From positions 7,942-16,181 of the forward strand of contig PBAR01000021.1 in the NCBI GenBank assembly GCA_002718285.1: DNA of 8,240 bases, given 5' to 3'. A program made the position numbers and the translations under genes. Origin of the DNA: Fidelibacterota bacterium (GTDB lineage Bacteria > Marinisomatota > Marinisomatia > Marinisomatales > UBA1611). The stretch's first letter is position 1; each line of letters begins with the position of its first letter. Of this stretch, positions 1-6,953 are shown piece after piece. The notes below the pieces were generated by a model. The model saw nothing but the letters and a program-made list of their open reading frames with translations. It did not search any database and had not been told where the DNA came from.

Positions 1-839
1 TAACTTCAGTTACTAATCATGCTAATGCCCTTTCAATTCCTTCAGTATTGGTTACGTTTGATCCGCATCCTCGTCATATCTTAGATCCATCAAGCGATAA
101 ATTATCTCTCATCATGGGTTTGGATCAAAAATTAGATATAATTGAATCATTAGGAATTGATATAGTTTATCTAATTGATTTTACTGAACGTTTCTCTAAA
201 ACAACTGCTAAACAATTTTTAAATAATATAATTCTTCCTCATTTTAATCCATCATTTATCATTGTAGGTTACAACCACCATTTTGGATATAAAAGAGAAG
301 GAAGTCCCGAATTTTTAAAAAAATATTGTAATGATCATAATATTCAAATAGAGATTGTTCCACCAGTATCTGATGAAAATACAATAATCTCAAGTAGTCA
401 TATTCGTCAATTAATTAAATCGGGATATGTCCGCCGTGCTAACTTTGAGCTTGGATCGGTATTTGGAGTATTAGGATATGTTGTCCACGGTGCTGGAAGA
501 GGAAAAATTCTTGGTTTCCCAACTGCAAATATTGTTCCTGTAGAAAAGAATCAACTAATGCCTAGGAAGGGTGTGTATTTTATAAGAGGAAGGATTGATG
601 GACTTCCTTTGTATGGTATGTGTAATTTCGGCCTAAGACCTACCTTTAATGAGGAAGAGCTTGTCATGGAAGTTAATTTCTTCCATGGCGGACTGACTGA
701 CTTATATGGGAAAGATATCAGAATAGAGTTTTTAGAAAGAATAAGGGATGAAAAAAGATTTCCTTCTCCCAGAAAGCTAAAAGAACAATTATTAATAGAT
801 AAAAAAATATGCCAGGATATACAGGAAAAGTATGAATAG
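1..839 (+). CDS. ribF: Bifunctional riboflavin kinase / FAD synthetase, 5'-truncated by the window edge
   Basis: Phosphorylates riboflavin to FMN and adenylylates FMN to FAD in the cytoplasm. The frame is open to the left edge (first full codon at 3), so the true start and the N-terminal nucleotide-binding GNFDGVHxGH segment, roughly 35-40 residues by comparison with family members, lie upstream. Visible in the FAD-synthetase half are VTFDPHPR (48-71), VGYNHHFG (264-287, equivalent of the family VGxDFRFG motif) and ISSSHIR (387-407). The flavokinase half shows GxGKILGFPTAN, with the GFPTAN core at 513-530, then CNFGLRPTF, a Glu-containing MEVNFF strand, and LYGKDIRIEFLERIRDEKRF near the end. 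Length and order of motifs are normal to the C-terminus. The Asp of the usual VGYDHRFG-type motif is Asn here. It sits immediately before rpsO, as in the common truB-ribF-rpsO-pnp arrangement; the stop overlaps the rpsO ribosome-binding site. Identity is very secure. Confidence 0.96.
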   Translation, partial: TSVTNHANALSIPSVLVTFDPHPRHILDPSSDKLSLIMGLDQKLDIIESLGIDIVYLIDFTERFSKTTAKQFLNNIILPHFNPSFIIVGYNHHFGYKREGSPEFLKKYCNDHNIQIEIVPPVSDENTIISSSHIRQLIKSGYVRRANFELGSVFGVLGYVVHGAGRGKILGFPTANIVPVEKNQLMPRKGVYFIRGRIDGLPLYGMCNFGLRPTFNEEELVMEVNFFHGGLTDLYGKDIRIEFLERIRDEKRFPSPRKLKEQLLIDKKICQDIQEKYE

Positions 840-843
840 GAGG
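838..843 (+). promoter_or_regulatory. Strong Shine-Dalgarno of rpsO, overlapping the ribF stop
   Basis: AGGAGG lies 7 nt before the rpsO ATG, and its first two bases are the last two of the ribF TAG stop. The overlap suggests translational coupling of ribF and rpsO. It is the only textbook ribosome-binding site in the window; most other starts here have a weak one or none. Confidence 0.8.
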
Positions 844-850
844 AATTAAA

Positions 851-1120
851 ATGCCTATATCAAAAGAAGAAAAAAAAGAAATCATAGAAAAGTTTGGAAA
901 AAATGATGGAGATACAGGTTCATCTGAAGTTCAAATCGCAATTTTGACACATAGAATACGAGAATTAACAGATCATGTCAAAGTTCATAAGAAAGATAAT
1001 CATACACGACGTGGGCTGGTTCAATTGGTTTCACGGAGAAAAAAATTATTAAAATACCTCACTAAGAAGCATGCTGATTCCTATGTTAAAATAGTAAAAG
1101 AATTAGGTATTAGAGGATAA
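851..1120 (+). CDS. rpsO: 30S ribosomal protein S15
   Basis: Primary-binding protein of the small ribosomal subunit that contacts the central domain of 16S rRNA. The 89-residue length equals that of E. coli S15. Diagnostic stretches are GDTGSSEVQIAILTHRI (20-36), LTDHVKVHKKDNHTRRGL (39-56), and LVSRRKKLLKYL (58-69). The start is fixed by the AGGAGG 7 nt upstream and by the family N-terminus (MPISKEEK). It sits 11 nt after ribF and 44 nt before pnp. The rpsO-pnp order is one of the most conserved pairings in bacteria, but I see no clear hairpin in the 1121-1164 spacer of the kind RNase III cuts in E. coli. Confidence 0.99.
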   Translation: MPISKEEKKEIIEKFGKNDGDTGSSEVQIAILTHRIRELTDHVKVHKKDNHTRRGLVQLVSRRKKLLKYLTKKHADSYVKIVKELGIRG

Positions 1121-1149
1121 ACATAAAATAGATATTGAAATAAAATAAA

Positions 1150-1180
1150 AAGTAAAGAAAGAATATGATAAGTAAAGAAA
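1150..1180 (+). repeat. 11-nt direct repeat straddling the pnp start codon
   Basis: AAGTAAAGAAA occurs at 1150-1160 and exactly again at 1170-1180, with a 20-bp period and the pnp ATG (1165-1167) between the copies. The left copy covers the only ribosome-binding-like purine stretch; the right copy encodes residues 3-6 (SKEK). The repeat is seen directly. Any role, such as a duplicated purine-rich binding site for PNPase autocontrol, is speculation, and an A/G-rich sequence like this can repeat by chance. Confidence 0.6.
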
Positions 1181-3330
1181 AGGAAATCGCAGGAAAGTTG
1201 ATGCGATTAGAGACGGGTAAAATAGCTCGTCAAAGTAATGGTTCAGTCCTGGTATCGTACGGTGAAACAGTGATATTAGCAGCTGTTAATGTAGCAAAGG
1301 AACCACGCGAAGATGTAGATTTTTTTCCATTGCAGGTTGAATACAGGGAAAGACATTATGCTGGAGGAAAAATACCAGGAGGGTTTTTTAAAAGGGAAGC
1401 AAGACCTTCAGAGCATGAGATATTGACAAGCCGTTTGACAGATAGACCTCTCAGACCTTTATTTCCAAAAGGATTTAAAAATGAAACTCAAGTTATTATT
1501 ACCGTCCTGCAAAGCGATGGTGAAAATATGGCTGATGTTATAGCAGGTATCGGTGCTTCTACAGCGTTGATGATTTCGACTATTCCTTGGAATGGTCCAA
1601 TTGCAACTGTACGCGTAGGTCAACTTGACGGTAAGTTTATTGTCAACCCTACCCGGATTGAACAAGAAGATTCCGATTTAGAATTTGTAGTATCTGGAAA
1701 TGAGAAAACAGTTGTAATGGTTGAAGGTGAAGCAAAAGAAGCTTCGGAGTCGACAGTTTTAGATGCACTCAAAACTGCACATGAAACAATTCGTGATGTA
1801 ATAAGCCTTCAAAAGGATCTTATTAACGAGCTTGATATAATTAAAGATGAATTTGAAATACCAGAGCCAGATGATGGAATTATAACATCAATCGATAATG
1901 CAATCGGAAGCCAAATAAATAAAATTGTTTCAATGGAGAACAAACAGGATCGTTCTGAAGCTAAAGATAAAATGGTGTCAACCATTATTGAATCATTGCA
2001 GGAATCATATCCAGATCAAGAGAAGGATGTAAGGACAATTATTGAGGATCGATTTAAGGCTGAATTTCGAGAAAAGATTTTGTCCACAGGAAAGCGCAGT
2101 GATGGTCGTGCTACAACTGAAATTCGAGATATTATCATAGAAATGGATTTGCTGAACAGAATGCATGGTTCTGCTTTGTTTACAAGAGGAGAAACACAGG
2201 CCCTAGTGATTACCACTCTTGGATCAAAAAATGATGAACAAATAATTGATAGTATGGATGAAGATTATAAGAAAAATTATTACTTACATTATAATTTTCC
2301 CCCATACTGTGTTGGAGAGACTGGTCGAATCGGGTTTACAGGACGGAGGGAAATTGGTCATGGAAATCTGGCACAAAGAGCTTTAAAGCCTGCGTTACCA
2401 AAGTACGATGATTTTCCATATACAATCCGGATAGTTTCTGAAATTATGGAATCAAATGGATCATCATCAATGGCGTCAGTATGTGGTGGATCATTATCGC
2501 TTATGAGTGCAGGTGCAGTTCTTAAAGATCATGTAGCTGGAATTGCTATGGGTTTGATTACAGATGGAGAAAGGAATGCGATCTTAAGTGATATTCTAGG
2601 TATGGAAGATCATTTAGGAGATATGGATTTCAAAGTTGCAGGTACTAGTACAGGTATTACAGCAATTCAATTAGACCTTAAAATTGATGGTATTTCATTT
2701 GAACTGATGGAAAAATCTCTTGAACAAGCTAAAGAAGGTAGGATGTATATTTTAGAAAAAATGAATGAAGCTATGCCTGAACCAAATGAAATCTCAAAAT
2801 TTGCACCAAGAATATTATCTATTCAAATTAATCCTGAAAAAATTGGCGCACTAATTGGCCCAGGTGGAAAAAATATTAAAAAAATCATAGAAGATACTGA
2901 GTGTGAAATTAATGTTGACGATGATGGAAATGTTTCCATTTCTGGAGATAATACGGATAAATGTAATCAAGCGGTTGAACTTATTCAAGCCATTACATTT
3001 GAGCCAGAAGTAGGAATGGAATTTGATGCGGTTGTAACCAGATTAATGACTTTTGGTGCTTTTGTAGAATTTGCGCCTGGTCGTGAGGGCTTAGTTCATA
3101 TTTCTGAATTGGAATGGAGGCGGGTAGAAAAAGTGGAAGACATATTGAAATCAGGTGATGAAGTACGTGTAAAATTAATTAAAATTGATGATCAAGGACG
3201 TCTTGATTTTAGTCGCAAAGCTTTGATTGAAAAACCTGAAGGGTATGTAGATCGCCCTAAAGGTAGAAATCGTAATGGTGGCGCTAGAGATGGTAGGAAT
3301 AAAAGGCCTTTTAAAAAAAGAAGGTTTTAA
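1165..3330 (+). CDS. pnp: Polyribonucleotide nucleotidyltransferase (PNPase)
   Basis: Phosphorolytic 3'-5' exoribonuclease of mRNA turnover, acting as a ring-shaped trimer in the cytoplasm. All domains are present over 721 residues: first RNase PH-like domain (about 1-145), helical linker domain (about 160-300), and second, catalytic RNase PH-like domain (about 308-545). The KH domain (about 550-610) has the GxxG loop GPGG at 565-568, and the S1 domain spans about 615-686. Conserved stretches include KREARPSEHEILTSRL (76-91), RSDGR (311-315), NFPPYCVGETGR (377-388) and GRREIGHG (393-400). In EDHLGDMDFK (481-490), D482 and D488 have the six-residue spacing of the E. coli catalytic pair D486/D492. 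A short, very basic tail (about 699-721, ending KRPFKKRRF) follows S1 and could contact RNA or a partner. The ATG is preceded by a purine run (AAAGAAAG) that is a weak ribosome-binding site. A hairpin follows the gene. Confidence 0.98.
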   Translation: MISKEKEIAGKLMRLETGKIARQSNGSVLVSYGETVILAAVNVAKEPREDVDFFPLQVEYRERHYAGGKIPGGFFKREARPSEHEILTSRLTDRPLRPLFPKGFKNETQVIITVLQSDGENMADVIAGIGASTALMISTIPWNGPIATVRVGQLDGKFIVNPTRIEQEDSDLEFVVSGNEKTVVMVEGEAKEASESTVLDALKTAHETIRDVISLQKDLINELDIIKDEFEIPEPDDGIITSIDNAIGSQINKIVSMENKQDRSEAKDKMVSTIIESLQESYPDQEKDVRTIIEDRFKAEFREKILSTGKRSDGRATTEIRDIIIEMDLLNRMHGSALFTRGETQALVITTLGSKNDEQIIDSMDEDYKKNYYLHYNFPPYCVGETGRIGFTGRREIGHGNLAQRALKPALPKYDDFPYTIRIVSEIMESNGSSSMASVCGGSLSLMSAGAVLKDHVAGIAMGLITDGERNAILSDILGMEDHLGDMDFKVAGTSTGITAIQLDLKIDGISFELMEKSLEQAKEGRMYILEKMNEAMPEPNEISKFAPRILSIQINPEKIGALIGPGGKNIKKIIEDTECEINVDDDGNVSISGDNTDKCNQAVELIQAITFEPEVGMEFDAVVTRLMTFGAFVEFAPGREGLVHISELEWRRVEKVEDILKSGDEVRVKLIKIDDQGRLDFSRKALIEKPEGYVDRPKGRNRNGGARDGRNKRPFKKRRF

Positions 3331-3361
3331 AAATATATTTTAATCAAAATTATTTATTACA

Positions 3362-3395
3362 GCGAAAGTAAATCATATTTTGATTGAGCTTTCGC
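3362..3395 (+). terminator. Bipartite hairpin ending the rpsO-pnp transcript
   Basis: GCGAAAG (3362-3368) pairs perfectly with CTTTCGC (3389-3395). Inside, AATCA (3371-3375) pairs with TGATT (3381-3385) around a TATTT loop, giving a 7-bp plus 5-bp stem with a small internal bulge. A T-rich but interrupted stretch (CTGTTCTTTTGCTATTTT) follows. It starts 32 nt after the pnp stop. Likely a rho-independent terminator or a 3'-end-stabilising structure; the broken T tract makes full termination uncertain. Confidence 0.6.
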
Positions 3396-3420
3396 CTGTT
3401 CTTTTGCTATTTTAAGTTTG
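3390..3420 (+). promoter_or_regulatory. Possible Bacteroidota-type promoter for the aminotransferase gene
   Basis: TAAGTTTG at 3413-3420 matches the TAnnTTTG -7 element known from Bacteroidota. A TTTC (3390-3393) stands 19 nt upstream where TTTG would be expected at -33. Transcription would then start a few bases before the ATG at 3439. The match is suggestive only: the -33 element overlaps the hairpin's right arm and has one mismatch. Confidence 0.25.
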
Positions 3421-3438
3421 TAATTCTACAGGGTTTAT

Positions 3439-4746
3439 ATGCGGCCTATACTTTCCCGACATTATCAAAAAAGGGAACCTTCTGCCATTAGAGAAGCTCA
3501 GATTACTTTTTCAAAACGTTCAGATAAAAATCAAATAATAGTAATCAATCTTGCTATTGGCAATGTTTCTCTTCCAATGCATCCATCAATGCAAAATCGA
3601 ATGTATTCGTTAAATAAAAATGAATCTCCATTTAGTAATGGTGTGAATCAATATACTCCAAGTATTGGATTAACTGAATCAAGAAATGCATTTTTAAATA
3701 TTATCTCCTATGAGGGTGCAGATATATCGAATATTGAGTGTATAGTCACTGATGGTGGATCCCAATCAATGGAATTAATGCTGTTAGGCGTCTGTGGTCC
3801 ATCTGAAAATCGTCCTTTGATGTTACTTGATCCTGCATATACAAATTATATTGAGTTTGCTAAACGTCTTTCTATACCTATAATTACTTATCAACGCACT
3901 ATAAATAATCGTGGAGAATTTAATAGTCTTGATTTAAATAGTATTGAATTATTAATTAAAAAACACAATCCTGGAGCTCTGGTAATAATTCCTGCCGATA
4001 ATCCAACAGGACAGTTTCTTTTACAGGAGCAAATAATAGATCTTGCGAAAATATGTGAACGAAATAATATTTGGATCGTTAGCGATGAGGCATACAGACA
4101 ATTGTATTTTGGCTCAAATACATCATCAAGCATTTGGAAAATTAATGAAACAGATGTTTCAGGTATCACAGGAATGAGGATTAGTATTGAATCTGCTTCT
4201 AAGGTTTGGAATGCATGCGGTCTGCGTATTGGTGGACTACTAACTGACAATAAAGAATTTCATTCTAAAGCACTTTCCGAATACACAGCTAATCTTTGTG
4301 CTAATTCTATTGGACAATATATATTTGGCAGCCTTGCAAATGAATCCCATCATGATTTAAAATTATGGTATAAAGCACAGAGAAATTACTACAGACAAAT
4401 TATGGAAAAATTGCGTGATGATTTACTAAAGGAAATACCTGGTCTCATTATTAGTAAGCCATATGCAGCAATTTATATGGTTATTGACTTTAAAGATATC
4501 TGTCCAATAGGATTTAATGCAAAAAATTTCACAAATTATTGTGCAGCAAAAGGTTTAGTTGAAATAGATGGAAAAAATTACACCTTATTATTGGCCCCAA
4601 TGAATGATTTCTACGCCAATAAAAAAACAAACATCAAAACACAATTGAGAATTGCCATTGTAGAAAAAAAAGAACTAATCGAAAAAACACCTGAAATACT
4701 ATCGGTATTATATAAAAATTATATATCATATAATCAATTTCTTTAA
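3439..4746 (+). CDS. PLP-dependent class I/II aminotransferase (substrate unknown)
   Basis: Fold-type I pyridoxal-phosphate enzyme, cytosolic, transferring an amino group between an amino acid and a 2-oxoacid. Over 435 residues the family landmarks come in order. NLAIGNVSLP (37-46) is the N-terminal substrate loop and TDGGSQSMELM (104-114) the phosphate-binding turn. These are followed by DPAYTNY (131-137), DNPTG (187-191, Asn contacting the cofactor ring), SDEAY (215-219), SASK (252-255, with K255 the predicted Schiff-base lysine), GLRIG (261-265), and LRIAI (403-407, with R404 the predicted carboxylate-binding Arg). Every catalytic residue I can place is present, so it is probably active. 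The overall pattern is closest to the aspartate/alanine/aromatic aminotransferases of subgroup I; sequence alone does not fix the substrate. An ACAGGG stretch a few bases before the ATG may act as a ribosome-binding site. It lies 108 nt past pnp behind a hairpin, so it is probably its own transcription unit or shares one with merR. Confidence 0.92.
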   Translation: MRPILSRHYQKREPSAIREAQITFSKRSDKNQIIVINLAIGNVSLPMHPSMQNRMYSLNKNESPFSNGVNQYTPSIGLTESRNAFLNIISYEGADISNIECIVTDGGSQSMELMLLGVCGPSENRPLMLLDPAYTNYIEFAKRLSIPIITYQRTINNRGEFNSLDLNSIELLIKKHNPGALVIIPADNPTGQFLLQEQIIDLAKICERNNIWIVSDEAYRQLYFGSNTSSSIWKINETDVSGITGMRISIESASKVWNACGLRIGGLLTDNKEFHSKALSEYTANLCANSIGQYIFGSLANESHHDLKLWYKAQRNYYRQIMEKLRDDLLKEIPGLIISKPYAAIYMVIDFKDICPIGFNAKNFTNYCAAKGLVEIDGKNYTLLLAPMNDFYANKKTNIKTQLRIAIVEKKELIEKTPEILSVLYKNYISYNQFL

Positions 4747-4774
4747 TCTCCTTGCTATAAGGATTGGGTTTAAT

Positions 4775-4799
4775 TAATTTAAAGTATAGCTTTAAGTTA
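4775..4799 (+). promoter_or_regulatory. 10-bp inverted repeat upstream of merR; candidate operator
   Basis: TAATTTAAAG (4775-4784) pairs with CTTTAAGTTA (4790-4799) across a 5-nt TATAG centre, with one G-T wobble in ten pairs. It ends 11 nt before the merR GTG. MerR-family proteins bind inverted repeats within their promoters, so an autoregulatory operator is reasonable. No T tract follows, which argues against a terminator. In AT-rich DNA a dyad of this kind has some chance probability, and no clear -35/-10 pair frames it. Confidence 0.35.
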
Positions 4800-4810
4800 T
4801 CTACATTGTT

Positions 4811-5176
4811 GTGAATACAAAACAACCAAAAATTAAAAAATTATATTATGCAATTGGCGAAGTCAGTGAATTAACTGGATTAAAAGCTTATGTTTTACGA
4901 TACTGGGAAACGGAATTTTCTCAATTAAAGCCATCTAAAAACAGGGCGGGAAATCGTACCTATAGACAAAAAGATATAGATGTTATTTTTAAAATTAAAG
5001 AATTATTATACGATAAAAAATATACAATAGATGGTGCAAGAAAAATCCTTATAGGAAAGAATGATAATTCCGAAAAGGCTATTCTAGAAAAGAAAAATTT
5101 AAACGATAAACAACTTTTAGTTATTCAAAAGATACGTGACGAATTAGAAATTATTCTAAAAATTATCCAAAAATAA
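4811..5176 (+). CDS. Short MerR-family transcriptional regulator
   Basis: DNA-binding regulator of 121 residues. The winged-helix MerR domain occupies about 11-80: LYYAIGEVSELTGLKAYVLR (11-30) is the recognition helix-turn-helix, YWETEFSQLKPSKNRAGNR (31-49) the wing with its typical arginines, and YTIDGARKIL (71-80) the start of the dimerisation segment. The remaining 40 residues are charged and helical (likely antiparallel coiled coil). There is no room for an effector-binding domain and no cysteine-based metal site, so it probably does not sense a metal or drug. GTG is the only plausible start, because an in-frame stop lies at 4793-4795 and no ATG occurs before the HTH; no Shine-Dalgarno is visible. 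tRNA-Pro(GGG) begins 6 nt after its stop. In many Proteobacteria a similar small MerR gene after ihfA also precedes a tRNA-Pro (from memory). Target genes are unknown. Confidence 0.93.
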   Translation: MNTKQPKIKKLYYAIGEVSELTGLKAYVLRYWETEFSQLKPSKNRAGNRTYRQKDIDVIFKIKELLYDKKYTIDGARKILIGKNDNSEKAILEKKNLNDKQLLVIQKIRDELEIILKIIQK

Positions 5177-5182
5177 TTTTTT

Positions 5183-5256
5183 CGGAGCGTGGCGCAGTCC
5201 GGCAGCGCACCACAATGGGGTTGTGGGGGTCGCAGGTTCAAATCCTGTCGCTCCGA
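5183..5256 (+). tRNA. tRNA-Pro (anticodon GGG)
   Basis: A complete 74-nt cloverleaf. The acceptor stem is CGGAGCG with CGCTCCG, and the D stem GCGC/GCGC. The anticodon stem CCACA/TGTGG carries loop ATGGGGT, with the GGG anticodon at 5217-5219. The T stem GCAGG/CCTGT (one G-U) has loop TTCAAAT, and the discriminator is A (5256). CCA is not encoded, so CCA-adding enzyme is needed. It reads CCC and CCU codons. The first base-paired nucleotide is C1-G72 with A73, as expected of bacterial tRNA-Pro. It begins 6 nt after the merR stop with no room for its own promoter there, so it is probably processed from the merR transcript by RNase P. No terminator hairpin is seen in the 66 nt that follow. Confidence 0.97.
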
Positions 5257-5302
5257 CTATTATTTCTTGAATGTAGATTAGTTATTATTAAATGATGTTT
5301 TG

Positions 5303-5310
5303 TATAAAAT
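5303..5310 (+). promoter_or_regulatory. Possible -10 element for the DUF2914-NAGPA-yqaA unit
   Basis: TATAAAAT, preceded by TG, sits 12 nt before the ATG at 5323 in the 66-nt gap after tRNA-Pro(GGG). I see no good -35 hexamer at the right distance (TAGTTA at 5279-5284 is the nearest). If real, the leader would be only a few bases long. The alternative is read-through from the merR-tRNA unit. Confidence 0.25.
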
Positions 5311-5322
5311 ACTACAATTAAA

Positions 5323-6024
5323 ATGCTTGATATTTCAATAGTCTTTGTTACAGTATCCTTGATAATCTTAGTATTTCTTGCTTATAAGATGGATGTACCA
5401 AAGGCAGGTATACCAATGGTATCCATTTATTTTATCTTTATAATATTTTCTTTATTAAACTCAGAAAATGAAGAAGAAAAAATAACTGTTAAAGAACCAA
5501 ATATAAAATCTACTCATAATATTAATAGAACAGGTTTAAATAATTCTAATCCAATCAAATCTAATGTTAGGCCAAAACCATTGATATTGCCTAAATCTGC
5601 GCCAAAGAATAAATCAAAGAAGATTAATAAACCATCTGTAAAAAAACCAAAAAAACCGCCAATTACTAAAATAGAAAAACCTTATGTCACAACAATGACG
5701 TTGAGAGATATTCAAATTTGTAAAGATATTAAAAATAGAAATCCAGTTGGTACCGATAATTATTTCAGAAATAATGTTGACACATTATTTTGTTATACAA
5801 GAATACAAAATACTGGAGGTAAGCAAGAACTGGCTCATTTATGGTACTATGATGATCAGCTGGTAACAACGGTGAAGTATAATATCAAAACTTCAAATAT
5901 CTATAGGTCATGGACTAGAAAGACAATTTTTTCCCATCAAGTTGGTGTTTGGAGAGTTGATGTTATAGACAGTGCTAATACTATAATTGGATCAAAATCA
6001 TTTTATATAACTGACGAAAATTAA
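5323..6024 (+). CDS. Membrane-anchored DUF2914 domain protein
   Basis: The function of the family is not known to me. Two hydrophobic segments (about 4-21 and 29-45) are joined by a short loop with two lysines and one aspartate (YKMDVPKAG). The second is followed by an acidic patch (NSENEEEK), so by the positive-inside rule the rest should be periplasmic. A Lys/Pro/Asn-rich, low-complexity linker (about 50-120, with KPSVKKPKKPP) leads to the C-terminal DUF2914 domain (about 123-230). That domain shows LFCYTRIQN (155-163), HLWYYDDQL (172-180), YRSWTRKTI (194-202) and GVWRVDVID (208-216). The basic linker could reach through or bind the cell wall, like TonB-type linkers, but that is inference. 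There is no clear Shine-Dalgarno; the ATG is chosen because it opens directly into the first membrane segment. The next gene starts 6 nt after its stop. Confidence 0.85.
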   Translation: MLDISIVFVTVSLIILVFLAYKMDVPKAGIPMVSIYFIFIIFSLLNSENEEEKITVKEPNIKSTHNINRTGLNNSNPIKSNVRPKPLILPKSAPKNKSKKINKPSVKKPKKPPITKIEKPYVTTMTLRDIQICKDIKNRNPVGTDNYFRNNVDTLFCYTRIQNTGGKQELAHLWYYDDQLVTTVKYNIKTSNIYRSWTRKTIFSHQVGVWRVDVIDSANTIIGSKSFYITDEN

Positions 6025-6030
6025 ATAAAG

Positions 6031-6948
6031 GTGAAATTTCTATTTATTTTATTTTTATTGATTTCCTGTGGTCCCATAGAAAAACATGATTATATAAATA
6101 TGAACTGGACTCGAATGGAGTCAAATTTTCCTGAAGGAATAGATGTGTTTTATGGAATAAATGAAGATATTCCCTTGAAAGCGTGGGTCGCAAAAGTTGA
6201 TCTTTCACTTTCTAATATAAAAGTTAATATTCTTTCTTCTAATGATTTTGATCGACGTGAAACTCTTTCACAATTTTCTGAAAACTATAAAGCAAATATA
6301 CTTTTAAATGGTGGCTATTTTATAATTGATAAAATTCCTTCACTACATGTTGGATTGTTAAAAACAAATAATTTTCTTGAAGAACCTGCCAGTCATACAA
6401 TATTTAGAGATGGACTGAGATATTTCATCAATAGAGGAGCATTTGGAATTAAAAAAGATGGCTTGGTTGATATAGCTTGGTGTTCAACCAAAAATGATTC
6501 CATTTTTGAATGGAAAAGACCGTTGGAAAATCGTCCAGGGTATCCCGTTGATTCTTTAAATTTCTCTAATGCAACCCATTGGGATATTATGGATGGTATT
6601 CATGGAGGACCAGTATTGATTAATGAAGGTAAAATAAATATTACTGTCGAAGAAGAAGTGTTCTTTAACACTCCAATAGCGGGAGTTCAACCACGTAGTG
6701 CTATTGGTTATACAAAAGATAATCAACTCATTATGATGGTTGTAGATGGTCGTCAAAAAGATAGTCGTGGAGTTTATTTAGAAGAATTGGCAATATTAAT
6801 GAAACAATTTGACTGTTTTGAAAGTCTCAATTTAGATGGAGGGGGTTCGAGTGCAATGATTGTTGAAGAACAACTCATGAATAAACCCTCTGGCAGAACT
6901 ATTCAGCGTGAAGTCATGTCGGCAATAGGAATTTTTTACCACGATTAA
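6031..6948 (+). CDS. Phosphodiester glycosidase (NAGPA/DUF2233) family lipoprotein
   Basis: Predicted exported lipoprotein with a glycosidase domain related to the human 'uncovering enzyme' NAGPA, which cleaves GlcNAc-1-phosphodiester bonds. Bacterial members are thought to act on cell-surface phosphodiester-linked sugars. The N-terminus MKFLFILFLLISC is a lipoprotein signal with lipobox LISC (Cys13); Gly at +2 and no Asp suggest outer-membrane sorting if Lol rules apply. The domain covers about 40-303: LLNGGYF (91-97), HGGPVL (191-196), PRSAIGYTKDNQL (221-233), VVDGR (237-241), LEELA (250-254), LNLDGGGSSAM (266-276), then MNKPSGRTIQREV (283-295). The GGYF, PRSAIG, DGR and DGGGSS blocks are the most conserved of the family. 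The GTG start gives the complete signal peptide and lies 6 nt after the preceding stop, so the two genes are probably translationally coupled; the only nearby purine tract (AAAG) abuts the start. The natural substrate here is unknown. Confidence 0.9.
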   Translation: MKFLFILFLLISCGPIEKHDYINMNWTRMESNFPEGIDVFYGINEDIPLKAWVAKVDLSLSNIKVNILSSNDFDRRETLSQFSENYKANILLNGGYFIIDKIPSLHVGLLKTNNFLEEPASHTIFRDGLRYFINRGAFGIKKDGLVDIAWCSTKNDSIFEWKRPLENRPGYPVDSLNFSNATHWDIMDGIHGGPVLINEGKINITVEEEVFFNTPIAGVQPRSAIGYTKDNQLIMMVVDGRQKDSRGVYLEELAILMKQFDCFESLNLDGGGSSAMIVEEQLMNKPSGRTIQREVMSAIGIFYHD

Positions 6949-6953
6949 TATTT

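Noticed and set aside
1121..1164. RNase III-type hairpin between rpsO and pnp
   Set aside because: I searched the spacer for a dyad and found only A-rich sequence without a stable stem.
3891..4250. 119-codon open frame on the minus strand inside the aminotransferase gene
   Set aside because: It is fully antisense to an intact, motif-complete gene and its product resembles no family I know; open by codon-composition chance.
4749..4763. Hairpin TCCTT/AAGGA just after the aminotransferase stop as a terminator
   Set aside because: Only five pairs and no T tract after it (TTGGGTTTAATT); too weak to call.
4634..4825. 63-codon minus-strand frame across the aminotransferase end and merR leader
   Set aside because: Composition is that of random AT-rich translation (Ile/Phe/Tyr-rich), with no start signal, and it overlaps two genuine genes.
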